A DNA stretch of 64,000 bases, taken from contig NZ_FWXV01000001.1 of assembly GCF_900176515.1 (NCBI RefSeq), positions 682,001 to 746,000 on the forward strand, given 5' to 3'. The notes beneath the pieces are model-generated. The model ran no database searches and had not been told where the DNA came from. It saw nothing but the letters and a program-made list of their open reading frames with translations. Source of the DNA: Kibdelosporangium aridum (GTDB taxonomy: Bacteria; Actinomycetota; Actinomycetes; Mycobacteriales; Pseudonocardiaceae). The position numbers and the translations under genes are program-made. Below are positions 1 through 8,380 of this stretch, in pieces; position 1 is the stretch's first letter, and every line of letters starts with the position of its first letter.

Positions 1-189
1 GACCTTCTGCGTGCCGATGGTCAGCGCGTACGGCAGTGGCCGCATGACCGGCCGAGGCGACGGGTTCTCCGGCGTCGGCGTGAACTCGCACCGGACGAAC
101 GGCTTCACGGTCGAAGCCTGGGCCGGTGCGGCCGCGAGAACTGACGCCGCCAAGGCGACGACAGTGGTGAATACCCAACGAAGCTTCAT
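1..189 (-). CDS. Secreted protein, N-terminal part only (runs off left edge)
   Basis: Reading leftward from an ATG at 189 gives 63 codons without a stop up to the window edge. The N-terminus is a typical Sec signal peptide: basic start (KLR), a hydrophobic core to about residue 20, and an AQA-type cleavage site near residue 25. The mature part starts with a short Pro-rich stretch containing one Cys (FTPTPENPSPRPV). Some secreted actinobacterial peptidyl-prolyl isomerases begin in a similar way, but the catalytic domain would lie outside the window, so the function is not assigned. It is divergent from the sialidase gene, with at most 61 bp between the likely starts. Confidence 0.65.
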   Translation of the reverse strand, partial: MKLRWVFTTVVALAASVLAAAPAQASTVKPFVRCEFTPTPENPSPRPVMRPLPYALTIGTQKV

Positions 190-201
190 GGGCAGACAAT
201 A

Positions 202-1482
202 ATGCCCAGGTCCAGCGTTTGTACCTGGCTTGTATCCGCGGTGGCCACGATGAGGCCCATGCAGGCTTCGAAGTCCTGGGGACGGCTGCTGCTCGCAGCC
301 ATGATCATGACAACCGCGTTGCCGGGCGTCGCCTCGGCCGCCGCCGAGTCACATTCCGAGAAGATCATCTTCGACGGGGGCGGCGACGACACGCTCAACG
401 GCATCCGATACCACTCATTCCGGATCCCGGCCCTGATCCGCACCAACGACGACACACTGATCGCGTTCGTCGAAGGCCGTGCGGACAACAACGCCGACTA
501 CGGCAACATCAATCTGTTGTACAAGCGCTCGTTCGACAACGGCGCGACCTGGTCCAAGCTGGCCGAGGTGGTCGGCGGCGGACTGGGCGTGTGGGGCAAC
601 CCCACGCCGGTTGTCGACCGGTCGAACGGCAAGATCTGGCTGTTCATGAACCACCAGCCGGAAGGCCACCACCCGGTCGACTCGTGGGACGACCGGCAGG
701 TCTGGCTCTCGTCCAGCACGAACGACGGCGCGACCTGGTCAGCGCCGGTGAACATGTCCGAGAGCCTGAAGCCCCGCGAACTGGCCACGGGCAAGAGCTG
801 GAACTGGGACGCGGTCGGCCCTGGTGTCGGCATCCAGACGACCGTGCGCAACCCGGGCAGGCTGGTGATCCCGGCCCAGCACCGCAACATCTACAGCGAC
901 GACCACGGCCAGACCTGGAAGGTCCAGGTCATGAAGACCACGGCCGGTGCGGCGATGGAACAGACCGGCGAGTCGACCGTGCTCGAACTGGCCGACGGCA
1001 GGCTCTACCGCAACGACCGGCCGACCTCGGGCAATTGGGAGAACGTCAAACGCCGTTGGGTGGCCCGCGGCACGATCGAAGGCGGCTTCACGCCGTTCTC
1101 CGGTGCCGACTGCCTGCTCGACCCGCTGAACGAAGCGTCGACCATGCGGTACAACGCCGACGCGCCCGCGCGGCTGGCGTTCGTGAACTCGGCGAGCACC
1201 ACGACCCGCACCAAGATGCGGATCCGGATGAGCGAGGACGAGGGCAAAACCTGGAGCTACAGCCGTCCGTTCTCCGACGCGCCGCTGCCCCTGGAGGGCG
1301 GCAACTACAAGGAAGGCGGCTACTCGAGCATCGTGAAGACCGCCGACTACCACGTCGGTGCGTTGATCGAGGTCAACGAGAACACTGGCAGCAGTTCGAC
1401 CTCACACCGGTCGATCGCGTTCCGGAAGGTGAACCTGCCGTGGGTTCAGGGCGGCGTGCGCGAACCTACCTGCACTGAGTAA
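202..1482 (+). CDS. Secreted exo-alpha-sialidase (neuraminidase), GH33-like
   Basis: Removes terminal sialic acids from glycoconjugates outside the cell. Family signs (numbered from the ATG at 202): an FRIP motif at residues 73-76 carrying the first arginine of the substrate-binding triad, and four Asp-box/BNR-type repeats, SFDNGATW (110-117), STNDGATW, SDDHGQTW and SEDEGKTW, which mark the six-bladed propeller. A hydrophobic segment at about 28-47 ending in ASAAA is a signal peptide. The 202 start leaves an unusually long n-region and sits 12 bp from the divergent gene, so the in-frame ATG at 250 is a likely true start. No membrane anchor or carbohydrate-binding domain follows the propeller. 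Role: nutrient scavenging from animal or microbial glycans (inference). Confidence 0.88.
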   Translation: MPRSSVCTWLVSAVATMRPMQASKSWGRLLLAAMIMTTALPGVASAAAESHSEKIIFDGGGDDTLNGIRYHSFRIPALIRTNDDTLIAFVEGRADNNADYGNINLLYKRSFDNGATWSKLAEVVGGGLGVWGNPTPVVDRSNGKIWLFMNHQPEGHHPVDSWDDRQVWLSSSTNDGATWSAPVNMSESLKPRELATGKSWNWDAVGPGVGIQTTVRNPGRLVIPAQHRNIYSDDHGQTWKVQVMKTTAGAAMEQTGESTVLELADGRLYRNDRPTSGNWENVKRRWVARGTIEGGFTPFSGADCLLDPLNEASTMRYNADAPARLAFVNSASTTTRTKMRIRMSEDEGKTWSYSRPFSDAPLPLEGGNYKEGGYSSIVKTADYHVGALIEVNENTGSSSTSHRSIAFRKVNLPWVQGGVREPTCTE

Positions 1483-1522
1483 AACGACTGCGCGGCACCA
1501 TCAGGATGGGTAGAAATGCCGC

Positions 1523-1978
1523 ATGACCAGTTCCCATCTTGATGGTGCCATCCAGTTGCCCGACGGGACCTGGATCCGTGGCCGGGGTCTGATGAACTCG
1601 CAGGCCACTGGAGAGAAGCCGGAATACGGCCTGTACCTGGGGTCGGCGCGGATGCGCCGCAAGCGCGACGCCGCGATCGAATGGCCGCACGACTGGGTCG
1701 AATGGCCCGATTTCCTGCTGCCGAAGGACACCGACGCCGCGATCCGGGCGATCCGCAAACTGCACGAGACAGCGAAGTCCGGCAAGCGAGTCGAAGTCGC
1801 GTGCGGCGGAGGCAACGGCCGGACCGGCACGGTGATCTCCTGCCTGGCGATCCTGGCAGGAACCGCACCGGCCGATGCCGTCGCCTGGGTCCGTGAGCAC
1901 TACCGCAGCAAGGCTGTCGAGACGCCGTGGCAGCGCAAATGGGTCCTGCGGTTCAGCGACCGGGCGCAAGTCGGCTGA
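1523..1978 (+). CDS. Protein-tyrosine-phosphatase family protein
   Basis: A 151-residue cytoplasmic protein with the CX5R phosphatase signature: Cys94 to Arg100 in the loop CGGGNGRTGT, as in Cys-dependent tyrosine/dual-specificity phosphatases. The Cys would form the phosphocysteine intermediate and the Arg binds phosphate. The N-terminal half (residues 10-75) is rich in Trp and Arg and would hold the general-acid Asp, which cannot be assigned with certainty. There is no signal peptide. It stands alone after the sialidase and its 3' end overlaps the convergent DoxX-like gene by 26 bp. The substrate is unknown, and the very Gly-rich P-loop is slightly atypical. Confidence 0.78.
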   Translation: MTSSHLDGAIQLPDGTWIRGRGLMNSQATGEKPEYGLYLGSARMRRKRDAAIEWPHDWVEWPDFLLPKDTDAAIRAIRKLHETAKSGKRVEVACGGGNGRTGTVISCLAILAGTAPADAVAWVREHYRSKAVETPWQRKWVLRFSDRAQVG

Positions 1979-2360
1979 AGAACCTGGTGATGTCGCCGCG
2001 CCGGAAGATCGCGACGACCACCGACGCGAGCAACAGGATCAGCGGCAGTGTGGCGTCTCCGTTCTCCAGGATGAAGATCTCGGTGGCGGAGGCGCCCACC
2101 ATCACCAGCGCGAGACCCAGCGCGGCCAGCCCGGACAAGCCCGGGATGAGCAGGCCGATCGCCCCCGCGGTCTCCAGCACTCCGGTCACGTACCGCAACC
2201 ACTGGCCGGAGCCGATGTCGTTGAACTTGTTCACCATGCCGGTCTCGAAGAACAGCATGTATGCGCTGTACAGGAAGTACGCGCCCAGCGCGATCTGCAG
2301 AAGCCACAGCACGATGTTGACAACCAACAACGCACCTTTTGTGCCTGTTCCGTCCGACAT
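1953..2360 (-). CDS. DoxX-like integral membrane protein
   Basis: 135 residues from an ATG at 2360. Four hydrophobic segments (about residues 10-32, 58-76, 80-97 and 104-122) match the DoxX/DoxD-like fold and its usual length. Members are four-helix membrane proteins, some linked to thiol or redox homeostasis, others of unknown role. The gene begins 26 bp after the stop of the glutamate-cysteine-ligase-family gene and on the same strand, so it may be the last gene of that operon, although its ribosome-binding site is weak. Longer in-frame upstream extensions overlap the ligase gene in another frame and were discarded. Confidence 0.8.
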   Translation of the reverse strand: MSDGTGTKGALLVVNIVLWLLQIALGAYFLYSAYMLFFETGMVNKFNDIGSGQWLRYVTGVLETAGAIGLLIPGLSGLAALGLALVMVGASATEIFILENGDATLPLILLLASVVVAIFRRGDITRFFSRLAPGR

Positions 2361-2386
2361 GGCGACAGACTGTACTCGCGAAGGTT

Positions 2387-3865
2387 CTACTCCACCGGCC
2401 AGGTGTGTACCGGCTTGTTGGAGTGCATGTGGGTGATGTACAGGTTCAGCATTCGCTTGAGCGCTGTGTAGCGGTCGGCGTTGTCCCGTTCTTCGATCCG
2501 CGCGACCTCGCTGACCTGCCACGTCGCGCCGTTGCGGCCGGTGAGGCAGCGGTCCTGGATGATTCCGAGCAGCCGGTCTCGCTCGTCGGGGTGGACACCC
2601 CACCGGTCGAGACCCTCGTACGCCATCGGCAGCAGCCGCCGCAGGACGAGCTCGGCCGCCGGCACGAAACCGACGCCCGGCCAGTACAGCTGAGCCTCAA
2701 GTCCTTGCCGTGCACCCAGGTGGAAGTTCTCCTCGGCCGCGCTGAACGACATCTGTGACCAGATCGGGCGTTCGGCCTCGGCCAGCATCCGGACGACGCC
2801 GAAGTAGAACGCCGCGTTGGCCAGCATGTCCGCGACCGTGGGACCTGCCGGCAGGACCCGGTTCTCCACGCGCAGGTGCGGTGTCCCCGATACCACGTCG
2901 TACACCGGGCGGTTCCACCGATAGATCGTTCCGTTGTGCAGCCGCAGCTCGGCCAGTGACGGGATTTTCCCCGCCTCCAACGCCTCGAACGGGTCCTCTT
3001 CGTCCACAATGGGCAGCAGCGCCGGATAGAGCCGGACGTTCTCCTCGAACAGGTCGAACACCGACGTGATCCACCGTTCGCCGAACCACACCCGTGGCCG
3101 CACACCCTGGGCCTTCAACTCGTCCGGCCGGGTGTCGGTTGCCTGCTCGAACAACGGCACCCGGGTCTCCTGCCACAGGTTCTGCCCGAACAGGAACGGC
3201 GAGTTCGCGGCCAGCGCGAGCTGGACACCGGCGATCGCCTGCGCGGCGTTCCAGTACGCCGAGAACTGTGCCGGGCTGACCTGCAGGTGCAGCTGTGAGC
3301 TGGTGCACGCGGACTCGGGCGCGATCGAGTCGCACGTGACTTCGAGGCGTTCGGTTCCCTCGATCGAGATGTGCATGTCCTCGCCGCGCGCGGTGAAGAT
3401 CTGGTCGTTCAGCAAGGCATAGCGCGGGTTCGCGGACAACGTCTCGCGCGTCAGGTCGGTCGCCCGCAACGTCGGCAGGATGCCGACCATCACCATGTGC
3501 GCGCCTTTGGTGCGTGCCTTGGTCTCCGCGGCGTTCAGGCTGGCCCGCACCTGTTCCTCGAACTTCGTGATGCCCCCGCCGGACAGCTCACGCGGCTGGA
3601 CGTTGATCTCGATGTTGAACTGGCCGAGTTCGGTGACGAAGTCCGGATCCGCGATCGCGTTGAGCACTTCCTCGTTGCGCATCGCCGGTTCGGTCTGGTT
3701 GTTCACCAGGTTCAGCTCGATCTCCAGTCCGGTCATCGGCCGCTCGAAGTCGAACCGGGACTCCTGCAGCATCCGGGCGAACGCGTCGAGGCAGCGCCGG
3801 ACCTTGTGGCGGTAGCGGGTTCTGTCGTCGCGGCTGAATTCCCGCTTCTCGACTTCCTGGCCCAT
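2387..3865 (-). CDS. Glutamate-cysteine ligase family (GCS2-type) carboxylate-amine ligase
   Basis: A 492-residue soluble enzyme of the GCS2 fold that would activate a glutamate-like gamma-carboxylate with ATP and join it to an amine. Visible family motifs are TGLEIELN at residues 45-52 (metal-binding Glu48/Glu50), FNIEINVQP at 83-91 (Glu86) and an SSQLHLQVSP stretch near residue 190. The C-terminal 200 residues are longer than the short YbdK-type enzymes. The gene starts one base after the stop of an ATP-grasp ligase and lies downstream of two esterases. Mycothiol producers do not need glutathione, so a standard GshA role is doubtful. More likely it makes a gamma-glutamyl or related amide within a dedicated pathway (inference). 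Start ATG at 3865. Confidence 0.83.
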   Translation of the reverse strand: MGQEVEKREFSRDDRTRYRHKVRRCLDAFARMLQESRFDFERPMTGLEIELNLVNNQTEPAMRNEEVLNAIADPDFVTELGQFNIEINVQPRELSGGGITKFEEQVRASLNAAETKARTKGAHMVMVGILPTLRATDLTRETLSANPRYALLNDQIFTARGEDMHISIEGTERLEVTCDSIAPESACTSSQLHLQVSPAQFSAYWNAAQAIAGVQLALAANSPFLFGQNLWQETRVPLFEQATDTRPDELKAQGVRPRVWFGERWITSVFDLFEENVRLYPALLPIVDEEDPFEALEAGKIPSLAELRLHNGTIYRWNRPVYDVVSGTPHLRVENRVLPAGPTVADMLANAAFYFGVVRMLAEAERPIWSQMSFSAAEENFHLGARQGLEAQLYWPGVGFVPAAELVLRRLLPMAYEGLDRWGVHPDERDRLLGIIQDRCLTGRNGATWQVSEVARIEERDNADRYTALKRMLNLYITHMHSNKPVHTWPVE

Positions 3866-3866
3866 G

Positions 3867-5099
3867 TCAGCCTCCCTTGATCCAGAGTCCGATCAGGCCG
3901 CGGAAGTGCGCGACGAACCGATCATGCTCCGCCGGTGGATAGGTCGTGCGTACCGTGTCGACGAGCAGCGCGTCGAAATCAGGTGAGGAGACCCAGTCCC
4001 GCACCATGTCGTCCACATGGGACAAGGACGTGGCGCAGAACTCGTGGTATCGGGCCGTGTCGAAGTAGTCGTCGGCGAGCTTGAGGTACTCGGCCAGCTT
4101 GGCCGAGTAGTCCATTTCGGAGTCGGCGACCTCGAAGTAGCGCCTGGTGTCCAGATCCAGCTGGGCCTTGCGCTCGGTCACCGCGCAGAACACCGACCAC
4201 TTCAGCAAAGCACCGATCGCCCAGGGGAAGTAGTAGTGCAGCGAGGTGATCGAGATGTCCGGGCACGCGTTGGCGTAGTCGATCGGGTAGACCTCGGATC
4301 CGACGACCAGGCTCTCGCAGGAGTTGAACTCCCACCGGAAGAACGCGTTGATCAGCCGGGAGATCGTGACGACCTCGGTGCCGGCCTCGGGGGAGAGGAA
4401 GCCGTGTTGCACGGCGTAGCGCTCGTGCATCGGTTTTTCCGGCTGGAACCGCATGACCATGGTGTCCGGCCCGATCGTCAACGACCGTGCGAACGAGTCG
4501 TAGCCTTCGATCGAGGCCTGCAGGTGCATCAGCATCTCGCCGGAGGCGTCATAAGCCGCGTGCAGTGTCTGACGATCAGTGATCCGGGAGACGCCACGCC
4601 ACGCGCCACCGTCGTAAGGCTTCATGAACAGCGGATAGCCGACCTGGTCGGCGACGGCGTCCAAATCGAACGGCCGGTTGTACTTCGCCGCGGTGTAAGC
4701 GTATTTGGCGTGGTCGACCGGGTTCTTGTACGGCACGAGCCACGTCGGCGGCACCTTCAACCCCAGCCGCATCATCGCGCAGTACGCCGCGTGCTTCTCC
4801 ATCGACTGGAACGTGAACGGGCTGTTGAGCAGGTACACGTCGTCCATCAACGCGACCTTCTTCAACCACTCCCGCGGCACGTAGTACCAGTACGCGAGCC
4901 GGTCGATGACCAAGTCGTAACGCGGTTCCGCGCGCAGGTCGAACGGTTCGATGGTGATCCGCTCGGTCGCCACTGTGTGGTCGACGCCCGCGCTGTCCCG
5001 TACCGGCCCGAGGCGTTTCACCAAAGTCTCGAACGCGCGCGGCCAGTCCTCCTCGGTGCCCAGCAACAGTCCGAGCAAATGCTCTGTGCGGTCTGGCAT
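3867..5099 (-). CDS. ATP-grasp domain ligase
   Basis: 410 residues. The central ATP-grasp fold is recognised by the phosphate-contacting motif FMKPYDGGAWRGVS around Lys160 and by the metal-binding end of the fold, SEVYPIDYANACPD (Glu269, Asp274, Asn277). ATP-grasp enzymes make acyl-phosphates and form C-N bonds, often peptide bonds. The first 100 residues are a pre-ATP-grasp domain, and the last 100 residues are helical with a conserved-looking Trp/Tyr pattern. The gene is tightly packed between an esterase (12 bp upstream) and the GCS2-type ligase (1 bp downstream), implying co-translation and a shared pathway. Substrates cannot be read from sequence. Start ATG at 5099. Confidence 0.82.
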   Translation of the reverse strand: MPDRTEHLLGLLLGTEEDWPRAFETLVKRLGPVRDSAGVDHTVATERITIEPFDLRAEPRYDLVIDRLAYWYYVPREWLKKVALMDDVYLLNSPFTFQSMEKHAAYCAMMRLGLKVPPTWLVPYKNPVDHAKYAYTAAKYNRPFDLDAVADQVGYPLFMKPYDGGAWRGVSRITDRQTLHAAYDASGEMLMHLQASIEGYDSFARSLTIGPDTMVMRFQPEKPMHERYAVQHGFLSPEAGTEVVTISRLINAFFRWEFNSCESLVVGSEVYPIDYANACPDISITSLHYYFPWAIGALLKWSVFCAVTERKAQLDLDTRRYFEVADSEMDYSAKLAEYLKLADDYFDTARYHEFCATSLSHVDDMVRDWVSSPDFDALLVDTVRTTYPPAEHDRFVAHFRGLIGLWIKGG

Positions 5100-5111
5100 G
5101 CGCGGTCCTCC

Positions 5112-5849
5112 CTATACGAACCTGGGCAGGTGGTGGGCGATCTGGGAGCGCCACGACGGCCAGTCGTGCGGCACGTCATGACCCCATACGTCGAGTTCGC
5201 AGCGCAGACCCTTGGCGCGCAGCAGATCGGCCATGTGCCGGGTGGACGGCAGCGAGCCGGTGGTGTCCTCCCACTGTCCCTGGCCGACCACGAGCAGGAT
5301 CGACAGCCGGGACCGCAACCAGTCCAGATGGGAGCCGTTCAGATTCGGTACGAAGTCGACCGGGTTGGCGAAGTACGTCGCGTCGCCGCGCTCGCCCCAA
5401 CCGTGCCACGAGGACGCGTCGTAGTTTCCGGAGAGGCCTAACGCGAGGGGGAACAGATCGGCGCGGCGCAGTGCGAACAGCACCGAGTGGAACGCGCCGA
5501 GCGAGCATCCCATCGTGGCCACCTCCTGCGGTCCGCCACAATGAGCGTGGATCATCGGCAGCACATGATCAAGGACCCACGCTTCGTAGGTGCCATGGTG
5601 CCTGGCGCGGTCCTCCATCGGGATCGACCGGTTGGACCATGACGCGCCGTCGAACGAGTCGACGCAGTAGAGCTTGACGCGGCCGTCGTCCAGCAACGGG
5701 CGGATCGCGTCGATCATCCCGTTGCTCTCCCAGTCCCACGCCCTGCCCTGCTCGGACGGGAACACCAGGAATGGCCTGCCGTAGTGGCCGTACGCGATGA
5801 CCGTTCCGCCGGCCAGCTCTACTTGATCACGCCTCAAGATCCCTCCCAC
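5112..5849 (-). CDS. Esterase-family alpha/beta hydrolase
   Basis: 245 residues from a GTG at 5849. The nucleophile elbow GCSLGAF places the catalytic Ser at about residue 116. A His in a GHDVPHDW context near the C-terminus fits the end of the triad, with an acidic residue between. The fold resembles the esterase D / antigen-85-like PF00756 group, but there is no signal peptide, so it acts in the cytoplasm. The start overlaps the end of the preceding esterase gene by 16 bp, which suggests translational coupling. It probably hydrolyses an ester or acyl intermediate of the ligase pathway encoded by the next two genes. That link rests on gene order only. Confidence 0.78.
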   Translation of the reverse strand: MGGILRRDQVELAGGTVIAYGHYGRPFLVFPSEQGRAWDWESNGMIDAIRPLLDDGRVKLYCVDSFDGASWSNRSIPMEDRARHHGTYEAWVLDHVLPMIHAHCGGPQEVATMGCSLGAFHSVLFALRRADLFPLALGLSGNYDASSWHGWGERGDATYFANPVDFVPNLNGSHLDWLRSRLSILLVVGQGQWEDTTGSLPSTRHMADLLRAKGLRCELDVWGHDVPHDWPSWRSQIAHHLPRFV

Positions 5850-6865
5850 ACCGTGCGCAGCAGGTCAGCCAGCGCGGGGTCGAACGCGTCCCGCCACCCC
5901 ACATAGTTGTGTGCGTCCGGCACCTCCACCAGTCCTGTCGGATATCCCAGTGCCACCAACGCCGCGGCCATCTGGCGATTGTTGGCCAGGTTCTCCTCGG
6001 CGAGGCCGCACGTGAGCGTCACCGGGACCGGCTTGCCCTTGCTCGTGCCGCGCACGATCCCGCTGACGAACCTGGTGACCCGCCGATACCGGCTGTACCC
6101 CGACTCCTGCGGATCCAACCGCCGGTCGAAGAACGAACCCGACTGCAGCAACAGCCCACCGAACAGGCCTGGCCTGCGGCGTTGCGCGTGCAGCATGGCC
6201 AGCCCGCCGAGACTCGCACCCATCCCGACCACCGGCTTCCGCACTGCGACCAGGCGCTTGATCGCGGGCAGCAGGTCACGGGCGAGCCTGCGGGCGTACT
6301 CGGGGTTGCCGGAATACTCGTCGTCGCGATCACCCGGCTGGAGCAGCGCCACCCGGTGCGGGATCTTGAACCACGCGGAGAACCTGGTCAGGCCGGCCAA
6401 CCGGTCGTACTCCGGGCCGTCGTTGGCCACCAGCAACGGCATCGGTCCTTCGCCGGGCGACCACAGCTGGGCCTTGATGCCCGGGACGTCGAGATCCACG
6501 TACTCGCCGGTCGCCGGGGTGTCCAGCCAGGCTGGTCTGACGTAGTCCGGGAACTCCACCACCGACTTGTCACCGAACGCGCCCGGCGCACGCTTGTCGT
6601 TGCCCGGATCGCAGATCTCCTCGACCCCGCCGTCGCGGTGCCGCAGTTGCAGGCGGTATTCCATCCGCCAGACCGGTGGACGGTTGAGCAGCAACGTCCA
6701 GCACTCGTCGCCGTGCGTGAACTCCAGTTCGGCGTTCGGCAGCGACAACGCGGGCAGCAGCCGGACCCCGGCGAGGACTGGGCCGTTGTCGGGCAGCCGG
6801 AACGTCACCGAGCTGTCGGTGACCAGCGGGCCGCCTTTTGGGGTCGATTCGTCCACGACGATCAC
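5834..6865 (-). CDS. Enterochelin-esterase-like alpha/beta hydrolase
   Basis: About 343 residues from a GTG at 6865 (another GTG at 6856). The N-terminal third is a beta-rich starch-binding/E-set-like domain, as in Fes-type esterases (residues 20-110). The C-terminal domain has the LLVANDGPEYDRLAG strand-loop and the nucleophile elbow GMGASLGGLAM with Ser at about residue 218. A DAHN segment near residue 320 can supply the catalytic His. First gene of the leftward esterase-esterase-ATP-grasp-GCS2 operon, divergent from an SMI1-like gene with 24 bp between starts. Much longer in-frame upstream reading overlaps that divergent gene and has no start evidence. No iron box is visible upstream, so a siderophore role is not supported. 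Confidence 0.78.
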   Translation of the reverse strand: MIVVDESTPKGGPLVTDSSVTFRLPDNGPVLAGVRLLPALSLPNAELEFTHGDECWTLLLNRPPVWRMEYRLQLRHRDGGVEEICDPGNDKRAPGAFGDKSVVEFPDYVRPAWLDTPATGEYVDLDVPGIKAQLWSPGEGPMPLLVANDGPEYDRLAGLTRFSAWFKIPHRVALLQPGDRDDEYSGNPEYARRLARDLLPAIKRLVAVRKPVVGMGASLGGLAMLHAQRRRPGLFGGLLLQSGSFFDRRLDPQESGYSRYRRVTRFVSGIVRGTSKGKPVPVTLTCGLAEENLANNRQMAAALVALGYPTGLVEVPDAHNYVGWRDAFDPALADLLRTVWEGS

Positions 6866-6889
6866 GATCTCATGGCATAGTCCGCCGAC

Positions 6890-7690
6890 GTGAAAACTCG
6901 GTGGGGGCAAGTTCTCGCAGTGGTTGCCGCCGTTGTGGTGATCGGCCTGGTCACGGTCCTGCTCGTGGCCAACACCGAACCCGGTGCCGGGCCGAGGCCG
7001 ACGACGACAACGACGACAACCAGGAAGACCACTACGGCGACCCCGCCGCCACGGCCGACGCTGACGGTCGACTCCGGCTGCCGGACCGCGCAGGGACGGG
7101 AGCGTCTGGTCGACGTGCCGCAACACGTCACCGATCGGGTGAACCGCGCCTGGGAGCGGATCGAGAAGTGGCTGGCGGCGAAGGCCCCGGCGAGCGCGCG
7201 GACCTTGGCCCCACCTGCCACGCGTGAGGCGATCTCGGACATGCAGCGGCAGCTGGGCGTCCCGGTTCCGGCTGAGCTGATCGCCTCGTTGCTCCGGCAC
7301 AACGGCGCGGGCACGACCATGCGGGGCTTCACTTTGCCGCCGTTCTACACCCCGATGTCGACGACCGCCATCGTCGACTACCACAAGATGCTGTGCGACA
7401 TCCTCATCTCCAGCGGGCACAACGAAAGCGTCGGCTCGTGGTGGCACGGCCAGGTCATCCCGTTCGCGCAGGACTTCGCCGGCGGCAATCTCCTGCTCGA
7501 CCAGCGGCCGGGCCGCAAAGGCAAGCTGGGGGACCGGGACGAGGAAACCGAGATGATGTTCGACCGGTGGCCTGCGACGCTGACTGACCTGCTGGAACAG
7601 ACCGCCACCGCGTTGGAGACGAACGGCGTCGTGCGGAACTACCACCCCAAGGTGGTCGAGGACGGCATACTGGACTGGGACATCCGCTGA
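6890..7690 (+). CDS. Membrane-anchored SMI1/KNR4-like protein
   Basis: 266 residues from a GTG at 6890. One transmembrane segment (residues 8-27) is followed by a Thr/Pro-rich linker with a run of threonines (38-60), so the bulk of the protein is outside the membrane. The C-terminal 190 residues resemble the SMI1/KNR4 (SUKH) fold: an LGVPVPAELIASLLRHNGAG segment of the kind that opens these domains and a VIPFAQDFAGGNLLLD segment typical of the core. SUKH proteins are often immunity proteins against contact-dependent toxins. No toxin gene is adjacent, so immunity is only one option. Divergent from the esterase operon, with short spacing that implies overlapping promoters. Confidence 0.75.
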   Translation: MKTRWGQVLAVVAAVVVIGLVTVLLVANTEPGAGPRPTTTTTTTRKTTTATPPPRPTLTVDSGCRTAQGRERLVDVPQHVTDRVNRAWERIEKWLAAKAPASARTLAPPATREAISDMQRQLGVPVPAELIASLLRHNGAGTTMRGFTLPPFYTPMSTTAIVDYHKMLCDILISSGHNESVGSWWHGQVIPFAQDFAGGNLLLDQRPGRKGKLGDRDEETEMMFDRWPATLTDLLEQTATALETNGVVRNYHPKVVEDGILDWDIR

Positions 7691-7736
7691 TCCCCGCTGT
7701 CCACAATGTACTGATGGGTGCGGGTACGGTGGACTT

Positions 7737-8333
7737 GTGCCGCCAAGCGACCGGATCCGCCGCGACGCCGAGACCAATCTGCGCAGGGTCCTGGCCGCGG
7801 CGGCGGAGGTGTTCGCCACCCAAGGCCTCGACGCGACCCTCGCTGACGTGGCCAAACACGCCGGGGTCGGGGTCGGCACGGTTTATCGGCGCTTTGCCAA
7901 CAAGGACGAGCTGATCTACGAGGTCTATCGCGAGCGGATCCGTGCCGCCGAGGACCTGGCCATGCGGGCGAGCGAGGCTGACGACGTCTGGGCCGCGTTC
8001 GAGCAGTTCTTCGAGTCGTCCATCCGGGAGCTCGCCGCCGACCGTGGCCTGTGGCAACTGACCACGAGCGGCTTCACCGACTCGCTCGGCTGGTCCCGTG
8101 GCGCCGAGCCGACCCGGCTCGCCGAACTGCTCGCCGACACCCACAAGATCACCGGCGGCTACCTGGACAAGCTGGTCAGCCGGGCCAAGGCGGCCGGTCA
8201 CCTGCGGGCGGACTTCGAGACCGCGGATATGACGGTGCTGTCCGCGGCGGTCCAGGCCACCATCACATTCGGCGATGACGCCTCCCGGCGCGCCCTCGGA
8301 TTCATCCTGGACGGCCTGCGTCAACGCGCGTGA
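7737..8333 (+). CDS. TetR/AcrR family transcriptional regulator
   Basis: 198 residues from a GTG at 7737. The N-terminal HTH is clear at residues 10-56: a VLAAAAEVFATQGLDATL helix, then VAKHAGVGVGTVYRRFANKDEL with the typical recognition helix. The remaining 140 residues form the variable ligand and dimer domain with no diagnostic motif. The likely target is the NmrA-type reductase gene 47 bp downstream on the same strand, with which it may be co-transcribed. A loose inverted repeat (GTCCAC / GTGGAC arms) lies just upstream of the start at about 7699-7733 and could be an autoregulatory operator, but it is imperfect. Confidence 0.88.
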   Translation: MPPSDRIRRDAETNLRRVLAAAAEVFATQGLDATLADVAKHAGVGVGTVYRRFANKDELIYEVYRERIRAAEDLAMRASEADDVWAAFEQFFESSIRELAADRGLWQLTTSGFTDSLGWSRGAEPTRLAELLADTHKITGGYLDKLVSRAKAAGHLRADFETADMTVLSAAVQATITFGDDASRRALGFILDGLRQRA

Positions 8334-8380
8334 ACGAAACGTGCACGCGACGGTGACGCGGCGGGGGTTGCATCAGTGGC

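Noticed and set aside
6866..7879. Very long in-frame upstream extension of the esterase at 5834 (total about 681 residues)
   Set aside because: The extra part lies antisense to the SMI1-like and TetR genes, has no domain and no start evidence; it is a GC-rich shadow.
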